DNA of 64,000 nucleotides, taken from positions 62,001 to 126,000 of the forward strand of contig CAWFBJ010000008.1 of assembly GCA_963814055.1 (NCBI GenBank), written 5' to 3'. Shown here piece by piece: positions 1 to 7,786 of this stretch. The DNA comes from AWTP1-13 sp963814055. GTDB taxonomy: Bacteria; Pseudomonadota; Alphaproteobacteria; Rhizobiales; Hyphomicrobiaceae. Both the position numbers and the translations under genes were made by a program. The first letter of the stretch is position 1, and each line of letters starts with the position of its first letter. Below the pieces are notes generated by a model, which was given only the letters and a program-made list of their open reading frames with translations, did not search any database and had not been told where the DNA came from.

Positions 1-492
1 ATGCTCGCAAGAAATAGCAGCGCCATGACGCTGACGCTCCCATCGGACCGGGAGATCGTGCTTTCGCGCGTGTTTAACGCACCGCGCCGCCTCGTGTTCG
101 AGGCGTGGACCAATCCTGAACACGTCAAGCAGTGGTACGGCTGCAGCATCATGACGCTGCCCATCTGCGAGATCGATTTGCGTGTGGGCGGCACCTACCG
201 ATATGTCATGTGCGATCCCGGCGGCATGAACCACACGATGCAAGGTGTCTATCGCGAGATTACGCCGCCGGCGCGACTGGTCTACACCGAGCGCTATGTA
301 ACCGAGGGCTTCACCAGCAACGATGCGCTCGTCACCGTGCTGTTTGCCGAGCACGACGGCATGACGACGCTGACCAGCACGATCCTCCACCAGTCGAAGG
401 CCGATCGCGACGCACATCTCGGCACCGGCATGGAGAAGGGCGCTGCCGAAGTCTACGACCGGCTCGCGGCGCATATCGAGGCAATGGCCTGA
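1..492 (+). CDS. SRPBCC / AHSA1-type protein
   Basis: The 163-aa protein has the helix-grip (START-like) fold signature of the AHSA1 (activator of Hsp90 ATPase C-terminal-like) family: an N-terminal FNAPRRLVFEAWTNPEHVKQW block, a central LRVGGTYRYVM strand pair and a C-terminal helix after GMEKGAAEVYDRL. Bacterial members are stand-alone small-ligand-binding domains, and no specific ligand can be read here. The frame is open from the first base, so an upstream start cannot be excluded; Met-9 (position 25) is another candidate. It heads a run of small same-strand genes (VOC, DoxX, DUF1579) that face an ECF42 sigma factor/YciI pair. Such neighbours are common around that sigma group. Confidence 0.85.
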   Translation: MLARNSSAMTLTLPSDREIVLSRVFNAPRRLVFEAWTNPEHVKQWYGCSIMTLPICEIDLRVGGTYRYVMCDPGGMNHTMQGVYREITPPARLVYTERYVTEGFTSNDALVTVLFAEHDGMTTLTSTILHQSKADRDAHLGTGMEKGAAEVYDRLAAHIEAMA

Positions 493-551
493 GTGTTGCC
501 ACGTTGAACGCATCAAAGCGTTGTGTAACTGCCGACAAAGTGGAGCATGAC

Positions 552-995
552 ATGGCCATTCAAGAGAAAATGTCACCGGTTACGCCTTATCTCACCGTAA
601 GAGGCGCCATTGACGCAATCGCTTTCTACAAGAAGGCATTCGGCGCAACGGAGAATGTGCGCATGCCGGCACCGGACGGGAAGCGCCTGATACACGCCGA
701 CATCACCATCAATGGTGGCAGGGTTCTGATGTCGGACGAGTTTCCCGAGCATAGCGACGAGTGCGGAGGAGCCGCGTTCGTGCCGACACCTGACAAGCCG
801 GTGGGCGTGGCTATTGCGCTGCACTATGCCAAGCCGGTTGAAATCGATGCCACGTATCGCCGCGCCATTGAGGCGGGGTGCAAGAGCGTGCAGGAGCCCC
901 AGGATATGTTCTGGGAGGCGCGTTTCGCCATGCTCAGCGACCCGTTCGGGCATCGCTGGATGTTGAATGCGCCGCTGCCGGCCAAGAAGGCGTAG
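552..995 (+). CDS. VOC family (glyoxalase/PhnB-like) protein
   Basis: This 147-aa protein belongs to the vicinal-oxygen-chelate superfamily, PhnB-like subgroup. It starts with the typical VTPYLTVRGAIDAIAFYKKAF block, has a HADITINGGRVLMSDE strand and ends with the DPFGHRWML motif. Function is unassigned; relatives are glyoxalase- or bleomycin-resistance-like folds. The reading frame is open far upstream, but the family-typical N terminus begins at the ATG at 552. It lies 60 nt after the AHSA1 gene and probably shares its transcript. Confidence 0.85.
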   Translation: MAIQEKMSPVTPYLTVRGAIDAIAFYKKAFGATENVRMPAPDGKRLIHADITINGGRVLMSDEFPEHSDECGGAAFVPTPDKPVGVAIALHYAKPVEIDATYRRAIEAGCKSVQEPQDMFWEARFAMLSDPFGHRWMLNAPLPAKKA

Positions 996-1059
996 ACACG
1001 CGTGACAATGGATCGTGCGCTCGCCCCAATTACAAAAGCAACGACAGGATTGCTCATCT

Positions 1060-1479
1060 ATGGCCGCTCAAACCGAACCGATCTCGAACTCGGCGCTCAT
1101 CTCGAACAAGGCGCTTTGGTCAGGCCGTATCCTCAGCGGTCTCGTCGTTGCGTTCCTGCTGCTCGACGGCGCCATCAAGCTCATTCCGCTGGATATCGTG
1201 GTGCAGACCTCGCAGGAGCTCGGCATCCCGGTTCATCTGGCACGAACGCTCGGTGTTCTGACGCTTGCCGCTACAATCCTCTACGCCATCCCGCGCACGT
1301 CGGTGCTCGGCGCGATCCTGCTCACCGGATATCTCGGTGGCGCGATCTACACGCACGTGCGCGCCGGAAGCCCACTGCTCACGCATACGTTGTTCGGCGC
1401 CTACCTCGGCTTGCTGATCTGGGGTGGGCTCTGGCTGCGTGACGACCGGGTCCGGGCGCTTATTCCCTTCGCGCGCTGA
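1060..1479 (+). CDS. DoxX-like integral membrane protein
   Basis: The 139-aa protein has four hydrophobic segments (roughly residues 25-45, 60-80, 85-105 and 110-125). The arrangement, including an invariant-looking DGAIKL after the first helix and an HTLFGAYLGLLIWGGLW final helix, fits the DoxX-like (DUF4345/DoxX_2) family of small inner-membrane proteins of unclear function. I chose ATG 1060, preceded by an AGGAT ribosome-binding site, over the upstream GTG because the membrane core starts soon after it. It continues the small-protein run next to the ECF42 locus. Confidence 0.8.
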   Translation: MAAQTEPISNSALISNKALWSGRILSGLVVAFLLLDGAIKLIPLDIVVQTSQELGIPVHLARTLGVLTLAATILYAIPRTSVLGAILLTGYLGGAIYTHVRAGSPLLTHTLFGAYLGLLIWGGLWLRDDRVRALIPFAR

Positions 1480-1509
1480 TTCCGCGCTCAACCAGAAAGG
1501 AGATCGTTC

Positions 1510-1992
1510 ATGAAGGCAGAACCGCAAAAAGAGCATCAGTGGCTGCAGCAGCTCGTCGGAGAATGGACCTCCGAAGCCGAATGTTCGATGGGCCCCGGAC
1601 AGCCCGCCACGAAGAGCTACGGCACCGAGCGCGTGCGCATGGTGGGAGGCGTGTGGATGGTGGGCGAAGGCCAGGGAGAGATGCCCGGCGGTGGCACAGC
1701 CACCATGATCATGACGCTGGGCTACGACCCGCAGAAGAAGAAGTATCTGGGCACGTGGATCGGCTCGATGATGACCCACATGTGGCACTACGACGGCGAA
1801 ATGGACGCCGAGGGCCGCATCCTGACTCTGAGTGCCGAGGGCCCCAGCATGGCCGGTGACGGTACGATGGCGAAATATCAGGACATCATCGAGATCAAGA
1901 GCAAGGATCATCGCACGCTGTCGTCGCGCGTGCTCGGACCCGACGGCACCTGGAACCACTTCATGACGGCGCACTACCGTCGCAAGAAGTGA
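1510..1992 (+). CDS. DUF1579 family protein
   Basis: This is a 160-aa soluble protein matching the DUF1579 pattern: HQWLQQLVGEW near the N terminus, a GGVWMVGEGQGEM strand, the GYDPQKKKYLGTWIGSM motif and a final HFMTAHYRRK. No biochemical role is established for the family. A good Shine-Dalgarno sequence (AAAGGAG) precedes the ATG. The last 32 nt overlap the 3' end of the convergent sigma-factor gene, so the two transcripts would be antisense to each other at their ends. Confidence 0.85.
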   Translation: MKAEPQKEHQWLQQLVGEWTSEAECSMGPGQPATKSYGTERVRMVGGVWMVGEGQGEMPGGGTATMIMTLGYDPQKKKYLGTWIGSMMTHMWHYDGEMDAEGRILTLSAEGPSMAGDGTMAKYQDIIEIKSKDHRTLSSRVLGPDGTWNHFMTAHYRRKK

Positions 1993-3286
1993 TGATCGTT
2001 CCCGGCGTAGGCGCGTCAGCGCACGCCGCTGCCCGATCCAGCAGCAGCTTGCGCTCGCGCTCGTTGCGCGTGAGTGCGGCGGCGCACTCGAACTCGGTGC
2101 GGGCCTCATCGAGACGGCCAAGCTTTTGCAGAAGGTCGCCGCGCACGCTGGGCAGCAGATGATAGGCCTTCAGCGCGGGTTCGGACGCCAGCGCATCGAC
2201 GACCTTGAGGCCGGCTGCCGGACCAAACAACATGGCAAGCGCAACCGCGCGATTGAGCTCCACGACGGGTGACGGGCTGCGTTCGGCCAGCGCCCCGTAG
2301 AGCCCCACAATGCGCGCCCAATCCGTCTCGTCGGCCGTGCATGCCCGGGCATGACAGGCGGCAATGGCGCCCTGGAGCGCGTAAGGCCCGAGCAGGTCAT
2401 TGCTTTTTCTTGCGCAGGCTTCGGCGCGCGCGAGCGCGGCAAGGCCGCGGCGGATCAGAAGTTGGTCCCAGCGCGCGCGGTTCTGATCGAGCAGAAGGAT
2501 GGGGTCCCCTGAGGGGTGCGTGCGTGCGCCCAGGCGCGACGCCTGGATCTCCATGAGCGCAACGAGGCCGTGGACCTCTGGTTCATGGGTTGCTAGCTCG
2601 GCCAGGATGCGGCCGAGACGCAGCGCTTCCTGGCACAGTTGTGGCCGCATCCAGTCGTCGCCAGCGGTTGCTGAGTACCCCTCGTTGAAAACGAGGTAGA
2701 TCACCTCGAGCACGGACGCCAGGCGTTCGGCTAGTTCGGCCCCGCGCGGCACTTCGAAGGGGATGCGCTTCTCAGACAGGGCGCGCTTGGCGCGGACGAT
2801 GCGCTGGGCGACGGTCGGTTCCGGGACCAGGAAGGCGCGGGCGATCTCGTCGGTCGTCAAGCCGCCGATCAGCCGCAGCGTGAGGGCGACGCGGGCTTCG
2901 GTGGCGAGCACCGGATGGCAGGCGGTGAACATCAGGCGCAGCAGATCGTCGCCGATGTCGTCGTCGAGTGCGGCATCGAGGTCCGGCGCGACACCTTCGC
3001 CCTCGGATTCGAGTTCGCGGCCCAGTTCCTCGTGCTTGCGCTCTATGAGCCTGTGCCGACGCAGCCGGTCGATAGCGCGGTTCTTGGCGGCGGCCATGAG
3101 CCAGGCGCCGGGCTTGTCGGGGATGCCCGATCGGGTCCACTGCTCGAGTGCAGAGACGAGCGCGTCCTGCGCCAGCTCTTCGGCGACGCTCACATCGCGC
3201 ACGAGGCGCGCCAAGCCGGCGATGAGCTTGGCCTGCTCGATCCTGAAGACCGCGTCAATGGTGCGATGGAGATCGGTCGCCTTCAT
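1961..3286 (-). CDS. ECF42-type RNA polymerase sigma factor
   Basis: This 441-aa protein is much longer than an ordinary ECF sigma factor. Regions 2 and 4 lie at about residues 1-80 and 115-175, with the helix-turn-helix segment LTTDEIARAFLVPEPTVAQR. A roughly 260-residue C-terminal extension (DUF6596 plus TPR-like helices, for example GPYALQGAIAACHARA) follows. That layout is diagnostic of ECF group 42, in which the extension stands in for an anti-sigma factor. I chose ATG 3286 (MKATDLHRT) over the first ATG because sigma region 2 begins there. It follows the yciI-like gene on the same strand, the usual ECF42/DGPF order. The 3' end overlaps DUF1579 convergently. Confidence 0.9.
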   Translation of the reverse strand: MKATDLHRTIDAVFRIEQAKLIAGLARLVRDVSVAEELAQDALVSALEQWTRSGIPDKPGAWLMAAAKNRAIDRLRRHRLIERKHEELGRELESEGEGVAPDLDAALDDDIGDDLLRLMFTACHPVLATEARVALTLRLIGGLTTDEIARAFLVPEPTVAQRIVRAKRALSEKRIPFEVPRGAELAERLASVLEVIYLVFNEGYSATAGDDWMRPQLCQEALRLGRILAELATHEPEVHGLVALMEIQASRLGARTHPSGDPILLLDQNRARWDQLLIRRGLAALARAEACARKSNDLLGPYALQGAIAACHARACTADETDWARIVGLYGALAERSPSPVVELNRAVALAMLFGPAAGLKVVDALASEPALKAYHLLPSVRGDLLQKLGRLDEARTEFECAAALTRNERERKLLLDRAAACADAPTPGTIITSCDGSAPS

Positions 3287-3395
3287 GGCGACCGATCTCA
3301 GCATTTGCGATCCGCCGACGCAAGGTTCCCTGTCGGCCTACCCAGGGCCCGAGCAGGTCACGTACCAGGACGGGGTGCGCTAAGAGACCTGCGCA

Positions 3396-3809
3396 CTACT
3401 TCTTGGCGATTTGCTCACCCAGCTGGCGGTGGTGCTCGACCGCGTCGCTGGCGCCGAAGTCCTCCAGCTCGAAGATCTGCCGGATCTCGATCTCGCTATC
3501 CTCGCTCATAGGATTGGGGCAGCGCTTGATCCATTCGATCGCCTCGGCCTTCGACTTCACCTGGATGATCCAGTAGCCGGCGACGAGTTCCTTCGTTTCG
3601 GCAAAGGGACCATCGATGACGGTGCGCTTGTCGCCGGAGAAACGGACGCGCGCGCCCTTGGAACTCGCCTGCAACCCATTGCCGTCGAGCATCACGCCGG
3701 CCTTGATCATCTCCTCGTTGAATTTGGCCATCGCGGACAGCAGCTCCTCGGACGGCATCTTGCCGGCTTCGGAGTCCTTGGTTGCCTTGACCATCACCAT
3801 GAAACGCAT
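3396..3809 (-). CDS. YciI-related (DGPF) protein
   Basis: The 137-aa protein starts MRFMVMVKATKDSEAG and contains the characteristic VIDGPFAETKELVAGYW block of the YCII/DGPF family. The DGPF motif lies around residues 66-69. DGPF proteins are the conserved genetic partners of ECF42 sigma factors, and this gene lies 110 nt upstream of one on the same strand. The ribosome-binding site AAAGGAG is well placed. The molecular role is unknown; a sensor or effector linked to the sigma factor is an inference from conservation. Confidence 0.9.
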   Translation of the reverse strand: MRFMVMVKATKDSEAGKMPSEELLSAMAKFNEEMIKAGVMLDGNGLQASSKGARVRFSGDKRTVIDGPFAETKELVAGYWIIQVKSKAEAIEWIKRCPNPMSEDSEIEIRQIFELEDFGASDAVEHHRQLGEQIAKK

Positions 3810-4326
3810 CTTCTCTCTCCTTTGGTTCTCGTTTCGGAGCAGGGGGCAGCCCTGTCTCTACAAGCACGACGAACGAAGGGCCGTGAATTCGACAGGGCCC
3901 GGCAATTATTTTGAAAGATTAGTTTAAGTGGCTGTCGCGCATGCGTTTTTATGTAGTGCGAGTGACGGTTTCTACCCGGTCCCAACGACGTCGGCCGGTT
4001 GCGCACAGTGCGCCGTGCCACCGGAAGCCCGAGCGTGACGGCGCCACTATCGGAACGCAACGCGAGAAAGAACATCTCAGCAGGTCACCGACCGGGAGCG
4101 GACTGTTCCCAACGTTGTTCAAATCGATGCAGGACGAATGACATCGACTATCCGTCGTTTTCGCCGCCAGCGATGCGACTGACTCTGCTTGGTGCGCATC
4201 TTGCTCGACGGTGCTGATTGCGTGGCGCATGGCACCTGCGCGTTCGGTATTTGCGTTTGACTCGGTGTCGCCGCCCCGTAAATTGAACGTTCGCGCTTCA
4301 GTGAACTAGCGGCAGAACCAGCATCA
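3810..4326. other. Intergenic region without recognised genes
   Basis: This 517-nt stretch lies between the divergent yciI-like and isomerase genes. It holds only short overlapping ORFs with Arg/Ser-rich, shadow-like translations. I see no tRNA, repeat or convincing terminator. It presumably contains the promoters of both flanking genes. Confidence 0.5.
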
Positions 4327-5211
4327 ATGAAACGGCAGACGTCGGCCGCCGCTTTCGGGTGCAACACCTATTCTTACTCACTGTCGCGCCCTGCGGACGA
4401 GTGTCTCGCCCATCTCGTGAGCTTAGGGTTCTCCGAGTTCGAGGTGATGATGGTGCCGAGCCACCTTTGGCCGCCAGATATCACCCTTGCCGCTCGCAAG
4501 ACCTTGCGCCGACTCATAGACAAATTGGGTGCGAGTGTTGTTGCGCTCAACATGCCCAATGTCGACATGAACGTCGCCGGGCTTGCTCCCGAGATGCGGC
4601 GCTATACGCTCGACTTGCTGAATGGCATCGTCGAATTGGCCGGCGATCTCGGAGTGCCGGGTGTTGTCATAGGCCCAGGCAAAGCCAACCCCCTCTTTCC
4701 TGCCTCGAAAGATCGTCTGATAGACTACTTTTTTACGGCGCTCGACGAACTCTCCCCCCGCGCCGACAAGGCAGGCACAGAACTTTGGGTCGAGAATATG
4801 CCATTCGCTTTCTTGCCCAAGATCGGGGAGCTCATGGACGTGCTCGACCGATACGGAAATGCTCGCATCGGTATCGTCTGGGACGCCGCCAACAGCCATT
4901 TTGCGCATGAGGACCTGGGGGCATCGCTACGCCGATGCCGCGACAGGCTGAAGCTCGTGCATTTATCGGATACCAACCGATGGCAGTACCGCCACGATGC
5001 CGTGGGTCTTGGCACCGTGCCATTTGCTGAAATTCCGCCAATTCTTGCGGAGATCGGCTACGACAGGCGCGCTATACTCGAGGTGATTTCGCACGATGCA
5101 GACCGTGACATTCTTGCGAGTGCGCAACGCCTGACCGAAAAGGGCTTCGCAGCGCCGGCTGGCACGAGCAAGCGTGTCAGATCCAGGAAGGCGAAAGCAG
5201 CCGACAAGTAG
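4327..5211 (+). CDS. Sugar phosphate isomerase/epimerase (TIM barrel)
   Basis: This 294-aa protein belongs to the xylose isomerase-like / AP endonuclease family 2 TIM-barrel group. Visible blocks are FGCNTYSYSLS at strand 1, the ELWVENMP strand with its metal-type Glu, GIVWDAANSHFA (strand with Asp and His), LKLVHLSDTN and GYDRRAILEVIS near the C terminus. The E, D/H, H and E positions expected to bind the divalent metal are all present. The substrate is unknown. It stands alone between divergent and convergent neighbours. The C-terminal tail is Lys/Arg-rich (KRVRSRKAKAADK). Confidence 0.85.
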   Translation: MKRQTSAAAFGCNTYSYSLSRPADECLAHLVSLGFSEFEVMMVPSHLWPPDITLAARKTLRRLIDKLGASVVALNMPNVDMNVAGLAPEMRRYTLDLLNGIVELAGDLGVPGVVIGPGKANPLFPASKDRLIDYFFTALDELSPRADKAGTELWVENMPFAFLPKIGELMDVLDRYGNARIGIVWDAANSHFAHEDLGASLRRCRDRLKLVHLSDTNRWQYRHDAVGLGTVPFAEIPPILAEIGYDRRAILEVISHDADRDILASAQRLTEKGFAAPAGTSKRVRSRKAKAADK

Positions 5212-5216
5212 AATGT

Positions 5217-5579
5217 CTATTGTGGCGAGATTGGCGCTTTGATTGTCTCACGGACCTGCTCGCGCGACGAGCCGCTACGGACCTTTGCAAATTCCCGCTG
5301 CAGTGTGTCGAGTTCCTCGTCCGTGCAATTCTCCAGGTCGATGAGGTTGTTGCGCGCTTTGCGCATGCTGTGGATCACCTCATCGAGCTTAAGATGCAAC
5401 GCCCTGGCATCGCGGTTCTGTGTGTTCTGGATAAGAAATACGATAAGAAAAGTTGCAATGGTCGTACCCGTGTTGACGACGAGTTGCCAAGTATCCGAAA
5501 AATGAAATAGAGGCCCTGTCACCGCCCATAAGACGATCAGCGCGCCCGCACCGAAGAATGCGGCAGGCGTGCCCAACAC
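5217..5579 (-). CDS. Low-affinity iron permease family protein
   Basis: The 120-aa translation from GTG 5579 carries the family signature GPLFHFSDTWQLVVNTGTTI followed by FLIVFLIQNTQNRDARALHLKLDE, that is two membrane helices with the QNTQNRD motif. Family members usually have about 14 more residues before the LGTP motif. Translation continues upstream in frame without a stop and with a plausible sequence (QFQPYCRVVADVLGTP), but no ATG, GTG or TTG occurs there. The start is therefore unclear: a shortened GTG start, a non-canonical start or a lesion. The role in iron uptake is only inferred in bacteria. It is the last gene of a six-gene reverse-strand run. Confidence 0.75.
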   Translation of the reverse strand: MLGTPAAFFGAGALIVLWAVTGPLFHFSDTWQLVVNTGTTIATFLIVFLIQNTQNRDARALHLKLDEVIHSMRKARNNLIDLENCTDEELDTLQREFAKVRSGSSREQVRETIKAPISPQ

Positions 5580-5643
5580 ATCAGCAACGACGCGGCAATA
5601 TGGCTGAAACTGATCCGCATGGTTGTCGCACCAGGGTTGAGGA

Positions 5644-6213
5644 CTAGATCGTCGCGTGGCGGTCTATGCCGTTCCGCGCGGGCTGCCATTCTGGCTGATC
5701 GGATGCGGCCGTGTCTTCGTTCGGTTCCGCAACTTCGCCTTCGGTCGGTTCGTCGGCAGAAGGCCAGAACAGCAGACCGATGAGGGCTATCAAAAGAACC
5801 AGGGGAAGGTGACGAACCACCATCTTGGCTCCTCCCGCAGCAACTCCGGGACCCATGGGACTTGTGAGCAGCGTACCGAGCAGGGCTAGGGGCAACTGCA
5901 CGGCGGCCTGGGCAGCAGCATCTGTTGCGACATCGGCTGTTTCCGTTTTTTCCGCCTGTGTGTCGCCGACTTCACCTTCTTGTTCTTTCACTGTCACCGC
6001 GAGGGCCGCAAGCAACCCTATAGCCGCGAAACCGCCTGCCATCAGGCAGTATGCGATCACGGCGCCAAAACGATCGATCAAGACCAAGGTCGTCGCCGCT
6101 GTACCGAAACCAGCTGCAACCACAAACGGCACAGCGACCGAGGCGCGGATAACGTACTTGCCGATAACCGCGCCCGCAGCCGACTTGGCGTCGTTGATCA
6201 GGGTGCGAAACAC
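5644..6213 (-). CDS. Membrane protein of unknown function
   Basis: The 189-aa protein has hydrophobic helices at about residues 25-48 and 50-72, a Glu/Thr/Ala-rich linker (residues 73-100), another apolar segment (100-125) and a final helix (LPLVLLIALIGLLFWPS, about 133-150). The C-terminal tail is acidic, then Gln/Arg-containing. I do not recognise the family; the paired N-terminal helices loosely resemble phage-holin-type (YqjE) stress proteins. It lies between a DUF883 (YqjD/ElaB-like) gene and the iron-permease-like gene, a context consistent with inner-membrane stress functions. Confidence 0.7.
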   Translation of the reverse strand: MFRTLINDAKSAAGAVIGKYVIRASVAVPFVVAAGFGTAATTLVLIDRFGAVIAYCLMAGGFAAIGLLAALAVTVKEQEGEVGDTQAEKTETADVATDAAAQAAVQLPLALLGTLLTSPMGPGVAAGGAKMVVRHLPLVLLIALIGLLFWPSADEPTEGEVAEPNEDTAASDQPEWQPARNGIDRHATI

Positions 6214-6247
6214 GACGATGCTTTGCCTCCGGGTGGCTTAGGAAGCT

Positions 6248-6556
6248 CTATGACTTCCACAATGCGCCGAGCACAAAGCCCAGCGCGGCCACAACTGCCA
6301 GCGTAGCCATCGGCTGATCTTTCACCGATTTATCGACGGCACCTTTGATGTTGCCTGCCACTTCGTTGACTTGCTGTCCGGCGGCGCGACCCTGTTGGGC
6401 AACGCGCCCAGCAACGTCTTCCACCGTCTCCGCAGCTCTGTTGAACTGATCGGTCGCCTTGTCGGCCAGCTTTTCGAACTGGTCGGTGGCTTTGTCTTTC
6501 AAGTCGGATCCAGCATTGGTTTCTGGCCGACGATACTGCGTGCTTCCCTGAGCCAT
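6248..6556 (-). CDS. DUF883 (YqjD/ElaB-like) protein
   Basis: This is a 102-aa protein with a long amphipathic helical region rich in KATDQF and AETVED heptads and a single C-terminal membrane helix (MATLAVVAALGFVLGALW). This is the layout of the YqjD/ElaB family, whose members anchor to the inner membrane and associate with ribosomes in E. coli (established for YqjD). ATG 6556 is preceded by AAGGAG at good spacing and was preferred to an upstream codon. A near-match to an EcfG promoter lies at 6598-6622 in the right orientation. Confidence 0.8.
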   Translation of the reverse strand: MAQGSTQYRRPETNAGSDLKDKATDQFEKLADKATDQFNRAAETVEDVAGRVAQQGRAAGQQVNEVAGNIKGAVDKSVKDQPMATLAVVAALGFVLGALWKS

Positions 6557-6597
6557 GTTCCTGCTCCTTGCCAAGCTAAAGCTAATTCATTGAAATA

Positions 6598-6622
6598 AAC
6601 GCGCAGGAGCCGCTTTAGTTCA
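6598..6622 (-). promoter_or_regulatory. Weak candidate EcfG-type promoter for the DUF883 gene
   Basis: On the reverse strand the sequence reads TGAAC, 16 nt, CGTT. This differs from the GGAAC-N16-CGTT consensus at one -35 base. It lies about 40 nt upstream of the DUF883 start and overlaps the stop codon of the upstream permease gene. One mismatch makes it a weak call. Confidence 0.3.
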
Positions 6623-7786
6623 TTCTGGCAGATCAGGCTTTTCTTCAGCCAGCGCGTGACCGATGGTTACCGTCAGGGCCATCAGCAGAGGCACCGCCAG
6701 GAAAGCGCCGATTGGCCCCAATAGCCAGGCACAGAAAGCAATCGCCAGGAACACGGCAAATGGATTGAGCTCGAGCTGGCGGCCCATGAACGCGGGTGTG
6801 AGAAACTGTCCCTCTATCGTGACGATGCCGACAAAGATCAGCGGGGCGACGAGGGCTTCGCTCAATGTGGGATAGGTGAGAAGGCCGACCACAGCGAGGG
6901 TGGCCACGACAATAGCTGGCCCGATATAGGGAATGTAGTTGAGAAGCGCGGCAAGAACCCCCCACAGCAAGGGATTGGGTAGGCCTACGGCCCAGGTCAG
7001 TAGAGCTGTTGCAGCGCCCAGGCACAGGTTCACGATAGTGAAAGTGCCAAAATACTTGGTCATGTTCTCGTCAACGGCACTGAGAATGCGCAGTATCGCC
7101 AATCGCGTTTGGCGGTCGGGAAACAGGAGCACTGCGGTGTTGCGTAGCCTGGTCTGGTAGATCAGGTAGAATATCAGGGCGCCGATAAACAGGACGAACT
7201 GGCTCACGACCGGCGTCAGCACCGCGAAGATCGTGGTGACGACCGTGGCGGATTCCGGCTCTACCTTGAGTGCCGGCTGGTTGCCGTTGGCGGCAATGGC
7301 GTTGAGTGCCTTGCGCGCCTCGTCGAGCAGAGCCAGCGGCTGATTCATGGTTTGCAATTTCTGCTTGATGAGCACGCTTAGCTCGGTGGCGCGTCCCAGC
7401 CAGAATGTGACCGGCGCCGAGAGCAGGAAAAGCAGACAGACGATCACCGCAATCAGCGCGATAGTGACCGCAATTACGGCAAGGACCCGCGGCACCTTGT
7501 GCTCGCAAAGCCATGTCACGATCGGCAAGATGATCGTGGCAATTACCCAAGCAAGCAGCACTGGAACAATGACCGGGCTTGCAACGTACGTGCACCACAG
7601 TACTGCAATGACAAAGAGGCCAATCAGGGCGACGTGGCTCGCTCGTGCCCAGCGATCGAATTGTTGCGCGACTTGTGTAGGTCCATTTTGCAACGACCCC
7701 GCATCTGCTCGAGTCGAAGTCTCTCTCTCCGCTTTCCCACTGCTGGGTCCGTTGCCCACCTGTGCTGGATTCTTAGTTAGGCTCAT
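6620..7786 (-). CDS. AI-2E family transporter (DUF20 permease)
   Basis: The 388-aa protein has the AI-2E/PerM topology: an N-terminal pair of helices (HVALIGLFVIAVLWCTYVA), a long periplasmic or coiled segment with ELSVLIKQKLQ, then C-terminal helices with the family motifs NYIPYIGP and EGQFLTP. Members export or exchange small molecules, and specificity cannot be read here. The start is ATG 7786, in the ATGA overlap with the stop of the upstream GTPase gene, which implies translational coupling. An ORF extending far upstream in the same frame overlaps the GTPase and was rejected. Confidence 0.88.
   Translation of the reverse strand: MSLTKNPAQVGNGPSSGKAERETSTRADAGSLQNGPTQVAQQFDRWARASHVALIGLFVIAVLWCTYVASPVIVPVLLAWVIATIILPIVTWLCEHKVPRVLAVIAVTIALIAVIVCLLFLLSAPVTFWLGRATELSVLIKQKLQTMNQPLALLDEARKALNAIAANGNQPALKVEPESATVVTTIFAVLTPVVSQFVLFIGALIFYLIYQTRLRNTAVLLFPDRQTRLAILRILSAVDENMTKYFGTFTIVNLCLGAATALLTWAVGLPNPLLWGVLAALLNYIPYIGPAIVVATLAVVGLLTYPTLSEALVAPLIFVGIVTIEGQFLTPAFMGRQLELNPFAVFLAIAFCAWLLGPIGAFLAVPLLMALTVTIGHALAEEKPDLPE

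Noticed and set aside
3941..4230. Short ORFs in the 3.8-4.3 kb gap
   Set aside because: No ribosome-binding sites, Arg/Ser-rich translations and overlapping ORFs on both strands.
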